Shown piece by piece: positions 8,142 through 15,362 of a DNA stretch of 16,611 bases. Position 1 is the first letter of the stretch, and each line of letters starts with the position of its first letter. The translations under genes and the position numbers were made by a program. The notes beneath the pieces were generated by a model, which saw only the letters and a program-made list of their open reading frames with translations, was not told the DNA's origin and searched no databases. Source of the DNA: Ktedonobacter sp. (lineage in GTDB: Bacteria > Chloroflexota > Ktedonobacteria > Ktedonobacterales > Ktedonobacteraceae); contig DMFQ01000070.1 of the NCBI GenBank assembly GCA_003450555.1, forward strand, positions 3,505-20,115, given 5' to 3'.

Positions 8142-9197
8142 ATGTACAGTGATGCAAAGACGAATGTAGATGACTCAAGCAAAAATAAATCGTATCGTGT
8201 CTTAATGGTAACCGGAATCTATCCAACGGAATCGCGTCCAGATAAGGGTACGTTTATCAAAAGTCAGGTTGACTCGCTTATAGCCGCTGGTATTGAGGTA
8301 GAGATTATTCATCCAAAGCCCGGTCCGGTAGCGTTTCGCTATGCGACAGCAATCACCCAGGTCTTTCTCAAGACGCTAAAGGGGCATTTTGATATCGTAC
8401 ATGGGCACTATGGACAATGGTGCTTTACTGCGAGGATGCAGTGGACCACACCTGTTGTTGCCTCTTTCCTGGGATCTGACTTACTCGGCGTAGTGACTGT
8501 TGATGGGGGCAATAGCACATTTGGGACACTCGTTGCACGTATCAGTCGCTGGCTATGTCATCGAGTTGATGCCGTGATTGTTAAATCTGAAGGAATGAAA
8601 AAAGCTGCCCTGGGCGCAAAAAATATCTTTATCATTCCTAATGGTGTAGATTTTGAGTTGTTCCGACCTATCCCCCGTGCAGAAGCTCGTGCTGCACTTG
8701 GCTGGGATCAAGATCGCTACTATGTGCTCTTCGGCAGTGACCCGCAGAGAACAGTGAAAAATTTTCCACTAGCGCAGGCTGCTATCGAGCAACTGCATCG
8801 AAGAGGAGTGTCTGCTGAACTAGTCGTTGCCAATGGTTTGCCACAAGCACAAATCGTACTATATATGAATGCCAGCAACGCACTCATTCTCACTTCATTT
8901 ACTGAAGGATCGCCGAACATCGTCAAAGAAACAATGGCCTGTAATATACCGGTCGTTTCCGTGGATGTAGGCGATGTTGCACAGGTCATTGGTCGCACTG
9001 AGGGTTGTGCTGTATGCTCTCATGATCCCGAAGCATTAGCAGCCGCACTCGAACAGACATTTCGTCATACGAAACCGACAACGGGCAGAAGCGATATTCA
9101 GCACCTGGATAGTTCTATTGTAGCCGGACAGGTCATAGCAGTCTACGAAAAAATACTTACAAGAAAGGAAAGTCACGTATTCATTGCTCACGCTTAG
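8142..9197 (+). CDS. GT4-family glycosyltransferase, short form
   Basis: This 351-residue protein has a GT-B fold pattern. It contains VTGIYPTESRPDKGTFIKSQVDSL at about 24-47 in the N-terminal domain, FDIVHGHYGQW, a linker ending IPNGVDFELF, and the EX7E motif at Glu255 and Glu263 in SFTEGSPNIVKETMAC. It is shorter than the two upstream GT4 enzymes and lacks their interdomain insertion, so it belongs to a different subfamily. The ATG at 8142 lies 17 bases after the AsnB stop, and only weak purine-rich sequence precedes it. Its place next to AsnB and the other transferases makes assembly of the same glycan its likely job. Donor and acceptor are unknown. Confidence 0.9.
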   Translation: MYSDAKTNVDDSSKNKSYRVLMVTGIYPTESRPDKGTFIKSQVDSLIAAGIEVEIIHPKPGPVAFRYATAITQVFLKTLKGHFDIVHGHYGQWCFTARMQWTTPVVASFLGSDLLGVVTVDGGNSTFGTLVARISRWLCHRVDAVIVKSEGMKKAALGAKNIFIIPNGVDFELFRPIPRAEARAALGWDQDRYYVLFGSDPQRTVKNFPLAQAAIEQLHRRGVSAELVVANGLPQAQIVLYMNASNALILTSFTEGSPNIVKETMACNIPVVSVDVGDVAQVIGRTEGCAVCSHDPEALAAALEQTFRHTKPTTGRSDIQHLDSSIVAGQVIAVYEKILTRKESHVFIAHA

Positions 9198-9280
9198 AGT
9201 GTGCACGAATATGTAACGGTATTGGCTTTCTTTCTGCGTGTTATCAAAGTTCGCCACGCTACCTGGAAAGGCAACTTCTC

Positions 9281-10303
9281 GTGGAACCAGTAAACGTTTT
9301 TGACTACGAAAGCCTGGCCCAGGCTCATATGGAACCGGCTGCCTGGCACTACTATGCGAGCGGCAGTGACGATGAAGTGACACTACATGCCAACCGTACA
9401 GCTTTTGAGCGCATTCGACTTCGCCCACGCATGCTCGTGGATGTCGGTAACTGTGATATGCGTACTACCATACTAGGCACTCCTGTAAGTATGCCCATTC
9501 TAATAGCACCTACAGCATTCCATTGCCTTGCGCATGTTGAAGGTGAATGTGCAACTGCACAGGCTGCTGGTAGGTCTGGTACGTTGATGGTGGCAAGCAC
9601 ATCTTCCAATCGAAGCCTTGAGGACATTGCGAGAGCTGGGAGCGGTCCATTCTGGTTCCAACTCTACATTCATGATCGTAAGACTTCGTTGGAACTGATT
9701 CAGCGGGCTACGCTCGTTGGTTATCGTGCGCTTGTTATCACAGTGGATTCCCCACACTGGGGACACAAAGAACGGGCCATCCGCAGTGGCTTTAGCCTAC
9801 CGCCATACCTGTCTAAGGCAAACTTCCAGGATGAGGATATTGCTAAGGAAAATGTTTTCGTAACCTGGGAAACCCTGGATTGGCTTCGTTCGTTGACCTC
9901 GCTCCCCATCATTCTCAAGGGTATTCTCACAGCAGAGGATGCCGCGCTAGCTGTTAAGCACGGGGTAAACGGTATCATTGTTTCCAATCATGGTGGTCGT
10001 CAACTTGATAGTGTTTCAGCCAGTATTGAAGCGTTACCAGAGGTGGTGGAAGCAGTCGATGGGTGTTGTGAGGTCTATCTCGATGGAGGAATACGTCGTG
10101 GTACTGACATACTGAAAGCTTTGGCTATGGGAGCACAGGCTGTTCTGGTTGGACGGCCAGTTCTTTGGGGGCTTGCTACAAATGGTGCAGAAGGCGTTCG
10201 TCATGTACTAGAGATACTGCGTACAGAACTTGAGCTTGCAATGAAACTTGCGGGTCGACCTACACTGGCTAGCATTGATCGTTCTCTTGTGAAGATGATT
10301 TGA
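9281..10303 (+). CDS. FMN-dependent (S)-2-hydroxyacid oxidase/dehydrogenase family protein
   Basis: This is a TIM-barrel flavoenzyme of 340 residues in the glycolate oxidase/lactate oxidase/mandelate dehydrogenase family, which oxidises L-type (S) 2-hydroxyacids to 2-oxoacids. Family active-site residues are present: Tyr24 or Tyr25 in WHYYASG, Gln127 and Tyr129 in FQLYIHD, the flavin-contacting TVDSP, Lys213 in ILKGIL, and His237 and Arg240 in SNHGGRQLD. LDGGIRRGTD and VGRPVLWGLA form the flavin phosphate site. The GTG start has GGAAAGG nine bases upstream. At 340 residues it is slightly short because the loop after the SGFSLPP segment is trimmed. Substrate is not readable; the gene 31 bases downstream, a D-2-hydroxyacid dehydrogenase, and the ComA/ComB genes further on make lactate-like acids such as sulfolactate candidates by inference only. 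Confidence 0.9.
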   Translation: MEPVNVFDYESLAQAHMEPAAWHYYASGSDDEVTLHANRTAFERIRLRPRMLVDVGNCDMRTTILGTPVSMPILIAPTAFHCLAHVEGECATAQAAGRSGTLMVASTSSNRSLEDIARAGSGPFWFQLYIHDRKTSLELIQRATLVGYRALVITVDSPHWGHKERAIRSGFSLPPYLSKANFQDEDIAKENVFVTWETLDWLRSLTSLPIILKGILTAEDAALAVKHGVNGIIVSNHGGRQLDSVSASIEALPEVVEAVDGCCEVYLDGGIRRGTDILKALAMGAQAVLVGRPVLWGLATNGAEGVRHVLEILRTELELAMKLAGRPTLASIDRSLVKMI

Positions 10304-10319
10304 GGATAGCAGTTCGTTT

Positions 10320-10326
10320 AAGGAGG
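10320..10326 (+). promoter_or_regulatory. Consensus Shine-Dalgarno AAGGAGG for TTG start at 10335
   Basis: AAGGAGG is a full match to the anti-Shine-Dalgarno complement and ends eight bases before the TTG at 10335. It is the strongest ribosome site in the window and fixes that non-ATG start. Confidence 0.85.
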
Positions 10327-10334
10327 TTTTTCTC

Positions 10335-11372
10335 TTGACCCAAAAGACTGACAGGTCTCGTATAGTGCTAGTCACGGCTCACTTCGAGGAGCACTGGCTG
10401 GAGCGATTGCAGGACCTTTCTCCTGACCTTCATATAGAATTGAGACCAACCAATTCTGACAAAGCAATCGACGACGACATGTGGCGAGATGTAGAAATTC
10501 TTTATACCTCGTTCGCCACTATTTTGCCTGCTCCTGAAAAAGTTCCCAACTTGCGCTGGATACAGTTGTATTCAGCCGGTGCAGATCGCATCACCAGCAA
10601 TCCCCTCTTTCAAACTTCGGTCATCTTTACCTCGGCGAGTGGTGTCCATGCCATCAATATGGCTGAACATGTCTTATGTATGGTGCTGGCCTGGTTCCAT
10701 AGGTTACCACAAATACTTGAGCAGCAGCAGCGCGCGCAATGGCCACCCAATTCTTTGCGCTCCACTTTATATGTGGCAGAGGAATTGAGGGGGAAAACCA
10801 TGGGTATTGTGGGGTATGGCAGTATTGGTCGCCAGATAGCCCGATTAGCTAATGCTTTTGGGATGCGTGTACTTGCTATGCAGCGGGGAACTGATCACCG
10901 CTATCACGGTTTTCAGTTCCCAGAGATCGGTGACCCCGAGGGAATCCTCCCCAACCGCTACTACACAGCTGATCAATTACATATCATGCTGAACGAGAGT
11001 GACGTTGTGGTCGTTGCTGTACCATTGACAACCAAGACCCGGGAACTGTTTGATGACAGTGCTTTCCAGGCAATGAAACCTGCAACTTTCTTAGTGAATA
11101 TCGCTCGCGGTGAGGTCTGCAAAGAAGCATCTCTGATACGTGCTCTTGCGGAGAAACAGATAGCAGGTGCTGCTCTGGATGTATTTCACCAGGAGCCTTT
11201 GCCTGCCAACCATCCCTTGTGGTATCTTCCCAATGTCTTCATTACTCCTCACAGCGCGGGTCTCTCTCCTCTATACAACGAAAGAGCCGCCATGATCTTC
11301 GTGGAAAATTTGCGTCGTTACTTAGCTAATCAATCCCTCTATAATGTGGTAGATAAAACACTGGGATATTGA
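10335..11372 (+). CDS. D-isomer-specific 2-hydroxyacid dehydrogenase, NAD(P)-dependent
   Basis: This 345-residue dehydrogenase interconverts a 2-oxoacid and a D-2-hydroxyacid in the cytoplasm. The nucleotide-binding domain has GYGSIG at 160-165. The catalytic triad of the family is complete: Arg258 in NIARGE, Glu287 in HQEPLP and His306 in TPHSAG. The N-terminal substrate domain contains LRWIQLYSAGADR and the GVHAINMAEHVL segment. The TTG start is set by a perfect ribosome site eight bases upstream. It follows the FMN 2-hydroxyacid oxidase by 31 bases and is probably co-transcribed with it; one enzyme could make a 2-oxoacid from the L-acid and the other reduce it to the D-acid. (S)-sulfolactate dehydrogenase SlcC is, as I recall, in this family, but so are many others, so substrate remains open. 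Confidence 0.93.
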   Translation: MTQKTDRSRIVLVTAHFEEHWLERLQDLSPDLHIELRPTNSDKAIDDDMWRDVEILYTSFATILPAPEKVPNLRWIQLYSAGADRITSNPLFQTSVIFTSASGVHAINMAEHVLCMVLAWFHRLPQILEQQQRAQWPPNSLRSTLYVAEELRGKTMGIVGYGSIGRQIARLANAFGMRVLAMQRGTDHRYHGFQFPEIGDPEGILPNRYYTADQLHIMLNESDVVVVAVPLTTKTRELFDDSAFQAMKPATFLVNIARGEVCKEASLIRALAEKQIAGAALDVFHQEPLPANHPLWYLPNVFITPHSAGLSPLYNERAAMIFVENLRRYLANQSLYNVVDKTLGY

Positions 11373-11462
11373 AAGATTCGCTACCTCTCCCATCTTCTTA
11401 ACCAGATTCTCTACACAGTCACTGCTTCCTAACCAAATTCATAACCTGTTCTAAACCAACCT

Positions 11463-11491
11463 CTGTTATGCTGATTATGGAGCCGTATAAA
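11463..11491 (+). promoter_or_regulatory. Weak candidate sigma-70 promoter in the 234-base gap
   Basis: The gap at 11373-11606 is the longest non-coding stretch between genes here. Within it CTGTTA (11463-11468) and TATAAA (11486-11491) are separated by 17 bases. The -10 matches five of six consensus positions, the -35 only three of six. The -10 overlaps a short inverted repeat, CCGT at 11483-11486 with ACGG at 11493-11496. It would drive the methyltransferase-ComA-ComB-ATP-grasp block. No convincing terminator hairpin with a T-run was seen in the gap. Confidence 0.3.
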
Positions 11492-11606
11492 AACGGACAA
11501 TATTTGAAATCCATGGAGAGGGATAGGCTGTCCAGCTGGCCCACAATCTGCTAGCGCATGCGTAACGAGTAGCATTTTCAAGCCACGCCAGATAGCTTAT
11601 CAAAGA

Positions 11607-12485
11607 GTGCCGAACGTGAAGAAGTTTGCCAGCGCACATCTAGAACAGCAAGCAGGAGTGAATGCCTACTTCCAGTCCCAATCGTTGTTCTGGAAGGATA
11701 TCTACGCCAGCAGCGACGTGTACGCTGAGATTCACCAGGAACGTCATGCAACAGTGCTCAGTTGGGTTGACAGTCTTGCTTTGTCCCCTGGAAGCCAGGT
11801 CTTGGAGATCGGTTGCGGAGCAGGCTTGATGGCAGTTGCCCTTGTCCAACGCGGATTTCGCGTCCATGCCATCGATTCGGTAGAGGCAATGGTCGAACTG
11901 GCGCGTCAGCACGCGGCGGATGCTCGAATAGCAGACATGCTTACTGTTGATATCGGCGATAGTTACGCTCTGGCTTTCGAGGATGGGTCTTTTGATCTCG
12001 TGCTTGCTATCGGCGTCATTCCCTGGATCGGGCGGGTCGAGCCAGTCATGCAGGAGATGGCTCGTGTGACGAAACCGGGAGGTCAAGTGATTCTCACTGC
12101 CGACAACCGGGCACGGCTGAACAATCTTCTAGACCCATGGTTGAATCCGATGATCGTCCCGCTCAAGCACTTCGTGAAGGACACACTTGAGTGGTCAGGA
12201 CTCCGTCATCGGTCACTGAAAGATATAGGAGCTACCTCCCACGGTTGCCGTTTTATCGATAGGTCTCTGGCGCATGCAGGCCTTGTCAAGACTAGAGGTA
12301 AAACGCTCGGGTTCGGTCCTTTCTCACTTTTCCGACGTTCAATGCTCTCGCAACCTTTGAGTATCGTGCTACACCATAGACTACAGCGTCTTGCTGATCG
12401 AGGCGTGCCTGTATTTCGCTCAACGGGCGCACAATACATTGTTCTGGCCGCAAAGCCGGCACCCTCGTCTCCCATGCAATTGTAG
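11607..12485 (+). CDS. Class I SAM-dependent methyltransferase
   Basis: This is a 292-residue protein with a Rossmann-type methyltransferase core. Motif I is VLEIGCGAG at about residues 65-73, followed by an acidic strand end (VHAIDSVEAMVELA) that would bind the SAM ribose, DGSFDLVLAIGVIPWI as motif II/post-II, and RVTKPGGQVILTADN as motif III. The N-terminal helix region (AYFQSQSLFWKDIY) is common in small-molecule O- or N-methyltransferases. The C-terminal third, after about residue 180, is probably the substrate lid. The GTG start lacks a clear ribosome site, and GTG 11616 is an alternative. It is the first gene after the 234-base gap and probably the head of an operon with the ComA/ComB genes. 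The methyl acceptor is unknown. Confidence 0.88.
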   Translation: MPNVKKFASAHLEQQAGVNAYFQSQSLFWKDIYASSDVYAEIHQERHATVLSWVDSLALSPGSQVLEIGCGAGLMAVALVQRGFRVHAIDSVEAMVELARQHAADARIADMLTVDIGDSYALAFEDGSFDLVLAIGVIPWIGRVEPVMQEMARVTKPGGQVILTADNRARLNNLLDPWLNPMIVPLKHFVKDTLEWSGLRHRSLKDIGATSHGCRFIDRSLAHAGLVKTRGKTLGFGPFSLFRRSMLSQPLSIVLHHRLQRLADRGVPVFRSTGAQYIVLAAKPAPSSPMQL

Positions 12486-12537
12486 CGTGCCGAGAAGGGT
12501 GACTCTGACACCAGGATAGTACTTTGACCAGAAAATG

Positions 12538-12542
12538 AAGGA
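12538..12542 (+). promoter_or_regulatory. Shine-Dalgarno AAGGA favouring ATG 12550 over ATG 12535
   Basis: AAGGA lies seven bases upstream of ATG 12550 and actually sits just inside the coding sequence if ATG 12535 were used. No ribosome site precedes 12535, so the shorter protein is preferred. Confidence 0.7.
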
Positions 12543-12549
12543 TTTACTC

Positions 12550-13404
12550 ATGACAGATATCAATAGGAAACTCAGCACCCATGAATATTTGCAATTGATT
12601 GGTGTTCCAGAACTTCCTCCGTTCACAAGCCCTTTCGACCCTGGCTATGATCCAAACACTCTCGCAAGCCATCTCGAGCAGAGCTCGCACCTCATGGCGT
12701 CCATCAAGATATCCATGGCCTGTTGGCAGATTGCTAACGAAGCTGCAACACGCCGGAAGATAGCAGCTGCGAGATCCCATAATGTGCCAACGGTCACAGG
12801 AGGTGGCCCTTTTGAGGTAGCTGTAGCCCAGGGACGACTTGAGGCATACCTCGACCTCTGTGCAGACCTTGGTATCACACGGATTGAATGTGGAGAAGGC
12901 TTCACTGAACTGTCGCTCAAACCACGAACAATAGTGAAGCTGGCACATGAACGGGGACTCGAAGTGCAATATGAGATGGGCAAAAAGCACGAGGGGCCGT
13001 TTACCGAGGAGTCGCTCGACGAAGCAATCACAAGAGGCCACTCCTGGCTTGATGCTGGGGCTGTGCAACTCGTCGTCGAAGCTCGTGAGAGCGCTAAGGG
13101 AGTAGGAGCCTTCGGCAGCGATGGTTCGTTGAATACCGCCAATGCAGATCGTTTCGTCGAGGAATTTGGACTTACCACCACAGTGTTCGAAGCGCCCAAC
13201 AAGCCGAGCCAGTTCGCATTTTTAGAGCATTTTGGACAGCACGTCCAACTCTGCAATGTGCGTTTGGAAGAGCTATTGCGTGTTGAAATCTTTCGTCGCG
13301 GCCTCCATTCAGACGCGTTCGCCATACCCAAACTTCGGCCTGCTCATCCACAATGTGAAATGATACCAATAGGAGCTTATCGTGCGCAAGATAGTAGTGA
13401 TTGA
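12550..13404 (+). CDS. comA: ComA-like phosphosulfolactate synthase
   Basis: ComA adds sulfite to phosphoenolpyruvate to give (2R)-2-O-phospho-3-sulfolactate, the first step of the PEP route to coenzyme M and sulfolactate. This 284-residue protein shows the ComA pattern in order: GGGPFEVAVAQGRLE, a DLGITRIECGEG strand, YEMGKK with Lys145 and Lys146, VVEARES (177-181 for EARES), FEAPNKPSQ from 213, and FRRGLHSDAF at 248-257. Compared with the Methanocaldococcus ComA as I recall it, the N-terminal half differs: the DKG motif reads DPG at 30-32 and KFGWGTS reads KISMACW from Lys53, and ISDGS reads CGEGF. The barrel and C-terminal motifs are well kept, so family membership is strong but the substrate may have shifted. 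It overlaps the ComB-like gene by 23 bases. Confidence 0.85.
   Translation: MTDINRKLSTHEYLQLIGVPELPPFTSPFDPGYDPNTLASHLEQSSHLMASIKISMACWQIANEAATRRKIAAARSHNVPTVTGGGPFEVAVAQGRLEAYLDLCADLGITRIECGEGFTELSLKPRTIVKLAHERGLEVQYEMGKKHEGPFTEESLDEAITRGHSWLDAGAVQLVVEARESAKGVGAFGSDGSLNTANADRFVEEFGLTTTVFEAPNKPSQFAFLEHFGQHVQLCNVRLEELLRVEIFRRGLHSDAFAIPKLRPAHPQCEMIPIGAYRAQDSSD
13371..13375 (+). promoter_or_regulatory. Shine-Dalgarno AGGAG inside comA for the GTG start of comB
   Basis: AGGAG lies six bases before GTG 13382, within the last codons of the ComA-like gene. The site and the 23-base overlap point to translational coupling of the two enzymes. Confidence 0.75.
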
Positions 13405-14110
13405 TTGCTTCCCCGAAACGGTGGAAGCTTATCGAAACGGCTACGCTATTGTGGCCGTTGATGTCATCAGGGCAACGACAACGGCTGTGACCGGAGTTGC
13501 CCTTGGTCGAAGATGTTTTCCGGTTCCCTCGCTTGAAGCGGCGGTACCACTTGCGGCGAAGCTGCCAAATCCGCTCCTCGTCGGAGAGCTTGGTGGATCG
13601 ATGCCATATGGCTTTGACTTGAACAGTAGCCCGGCCGACCTGGAGTCCAGGACCGATATTCATCGCCCAATGCTCCTCCTCTCTACCTCGGGTACAAAAC
13701 TCATCTGTGGAGCCGCCGAATCACAGGCAATGTATATCGCATGTCTCCGTAATTACAGTGCAACGATTGCCTACCTGGCATCTCACCATCCAGCAGTCGC
13801 TGTAATTGGTGCAGGATCACGTGGTGAGTTCCGCGAGGAAGACCAACTCTGCTGTGCCTGGATCGCGGAGGGCCTTCTTGCTGCAGGGTACGATGCCTTA
13901 GACGCAAGAACGGATACAATCGTCGAGCAATGGAGTGGCGCTCCTGTAGATTCGATTGTTGATGGTGCTAGTGCTGAGTATCTCCGAAACAGTAATCAAA
14001 GTAAAGATCTTGAGTACATCCTGACACACGTCGATGACCTTTCCGAAGTTTACCGATTTGAGCATGGCCAGGTCATAAAGCATGCCGAGGAGTTGTTACT
14101 AATCCGTTAA
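13382..14110 (+). CDS. comB: ComB-like 2-phosphosulfolactate phosphatase
   Basis: ComB is a Mg-dependent phosphatase that removes phosphate from 2-phosphosulfolactate to give (R)-3-sulfolactate. This 242-residue protein has the family's length and motif order: DVIRATTT from residue 27, a GE pair at 68-69, GFDLNSSP at 77-84, LLSTSGTKL (usually TTNGT in the family, so Asn is Ser here), and AGSRGEFREED from 144 with acidic residues at 153-154 that match the family's metal/catalytic region. It starts at GTG 13382 with AGGAG upstream and overlaps the ComA-like gene by 23 bases in another frame. Adjacent ComA and ComB strongly support a sulfolactate-forming pair. No ComC- or ComDE-like gene for onward conversion to coenzyme M is visible. 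Confidence 0.9.
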   Translation: MRKIVVIDCFPETVEAYRNGYAIVAVDVIRATTTAVTGVALGRRCFPVPSLEAAVPLAAKLPNPLLVGELGGSMPYGFDLNSSPADLESRTDIHRPMLLLSTSGTKLICGAAESQAMYIACLRNYSATIAYLASHHPAVAVIGAGSRGEFREEDQLCCAWIAEGLLAAGYDALDARTDTIVEQWSGAPVDSIVDGASAEYLRNSNQSKDLEYILTHVDDLSEVYRFEHGQVIKHAEELLLIR

Positions 14111-14132
14111 GAGAAAGTGCAGGAATGTCATT

Positions 14133-15362
14133 ATGGTATCTGGTGGAACCCTTCTAGAAAAGGGGCAGGTGAATACATCGGTTCCCGTGGTTGTTATCGC
14201 TCCTGGTTACCATGGGCATGCAATCGCACGAAGCCTTGGCCGTCTCGGCATTCCTATCTACGGCATCCACGCCGATCCACGTTCACCGGCCGCGAGGTCT
14301 CGCTACTGGCAAGAAAACTTCTTCTGGAATATTGCAAAGGCTTCTCCAGAAGAGTCGATCAACTGGCTGCTTCAACTTAGTCGAAAAATTGGATCACGTC
14401 CAATTCTCATTCCTACTGATGACGATAGTTGCCTCTTCGTGGCTGACCATGCAGCTGCATTAAAAGAAGGGTTTCTCTTTCCTAATCAGCCTGCAGGGCT
14501 AACTCGGTCGCTCTCCAGCAAGAAGCAGATGTACTATCTGTGTAAGAAGAACGGTATTCCAGCAGCAGAAACAAACTTTCCTCAGAATCGGGACGATGTC
14601 ATCGAGTTCAGCAAGAATGCTGCTTTTCCCGTAATGCTTAAGGGTATTGATACTCTGGCTTTGCGCCGACGAACCGGGGTGAAGATGGTAGTGGTAGAGG
14701 ACTCAAAAACCCTGTTGCAGCGCTATGATGAGATGGAGACATCGGAAGCACCAAATCTCATGCTGCAGGAGTATCTTCCTGGTTCTGATGCAGTATGGAT
14801 GTTCGACGGATATTTCGACGATGAGTCGAATTGTTTATTTGGTCTCACAGCGAATATGATTCGCCAGTATCCAGCGTACACTGGAGTGACGAGTCTGGGC
14901 GTATGCTTCGAGAATGACACTGTGGCCTGGCAGACCAGGAAGTTCATGAAGGCTATCGGTTACCGGGGTCCCCTTGACATTGGTTACAAGTACGATAAGC
15001 GTAGCGGCCTGTACAAGGCCATTGATGTTAATCCTCGCATCGGTATGACGTTCCGCCTTCTTGTCGATACCATAGGCATGGACGTAGCACGAGCAGCCTA
15101 CCTGGATTTGACCGGCCAGACCGTCTTGACCGGAGATCCGCCCGCAGGTCGGAAGTGGATCGTCGAGAATTTTGACCTGGTCTCATCGCCCAGGTATTGT
15201 CTTGATGGTAAGCTTGGCATTCGCGGATGGATGCGTTCCTATCGGGGAGTGGAGGAGGCCTCCTGGTTCGCTAGGGATGATCTTGCACCTTTCTTTATGA
15301 TGGGATGGCGCTCGCTCCAGTGGACATGCGAGCGCATATTGAAAAAACGTGTTTCACCATAG
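14133..15362 (+). CDS. ATP-grasp carboxylate-amine ligase-like protein (COG3919-like)
   Basis: This is a 409-residue ATP-grasp enzyme, expected to form an acyl-phosphate from a carboxylate and join it to an amine or similar nucleophile. The N-terminal preATP-grasp domain reads VVIAPGYHGHAIARSLGRLG. The ATP-grasp core has Lys170 in FPVMLKGIDTLA, Glu213 in LMLQEYLPGSD, and the metal-binding DVNPR at 298-302 (Asp298, Asn300, Arg302). The last 60 or so residues (from about 350) are rich in Trp and Arg and may form a substrate cap. AGGA at 14121-14124 is eight bases before the ATG, and the gene follows ComB by 22 bases. Similar proteins occur in polysaccharide loci with unknown substrates. Here sulfolactate or a uronic acid is a possible carboxylate partner, by context only. 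A D-aspartate-ligase-like role is an alternative. Confidence 0.85.
   Translation: MVSGGTLLEKGQVNTSVPVVVIAPGYHGHAIARSLGRLGIPIYGIHADPRSPAARSRYWQENFFWNIAKASPEESINWLLQLSRKIGSRPILIPTDDDSCLFVADHAAALKEGFLFPNQPAGLTRSLSSKKQMYYLCKKNGIPAAETNFPQNRDDVIEFSKNAAFPVMLKGIDTLALRRRTGVKMVVVEDSKTLLQRYDEMETSEAPNLMLQEYLPGSDAVWMFDGYFDDESNCLFGLTANMIRQYPAYTGVTSLGVCFENDTVAWQTRKFMKAIGYRGPLDIGYKYDKRSGLYKAIDVNPRIGMTFRLLVDTIGMDVARAAYLDLTGQTVLTGDPPAGRKWIVENFDLVSSPRYCLDGKLGIRGWMRSYRGVEEASWFARDDLAPFFMMGWRSLQWTCERILKKRVSP

Noticed and set aside
9198..9280. Possible promoter in the 83-base gap before the FMN hydroxyacid oxidase
   Set aside because: TTGGCT and TATCAA can be picked out but only 14 bases separate them, too short for a convincing sigma-70 promoter.
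11513..11554. Thirteen-codon frame (MERDRLSSWPTIC) in the 234-base gap, as a possible leader peptide
   Set aside because: It has no ribosome site, no run of regulatory codons and no attenuator hairpin after it, so chance is the simpler explanation.
11555..11562. Eight-base palindrome CGCATGCG in the 234-base gap
   Set aside because: It is too short and isolated to support an operator or terminator call, and no T-run follows.
11640..12086. Open frame of 148 codons on the - strand across the methyltransferase
   Set aside because: It lies wholly within a gene with SAM-binding motifs and its translation resembles no family; it is a shadow frame.
12645..13331. Long open frame of 228 codons on the - strand across the ComA-like gene
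   Set aside because: It is antisense to a gene with clear family motifs, its protein is Ser/Arg-rich with no recognisable domain, and it is explained by codon bias of the + strand gene.
12550..14110. Complete coenzyme M biosynthesis pathway
   Set aside because: Only ComA- and ComB-like genes are seen; no ComC, ComD or ComE homologue was recognised, so the pathway would stop at sulfolactate unless other genes take over.
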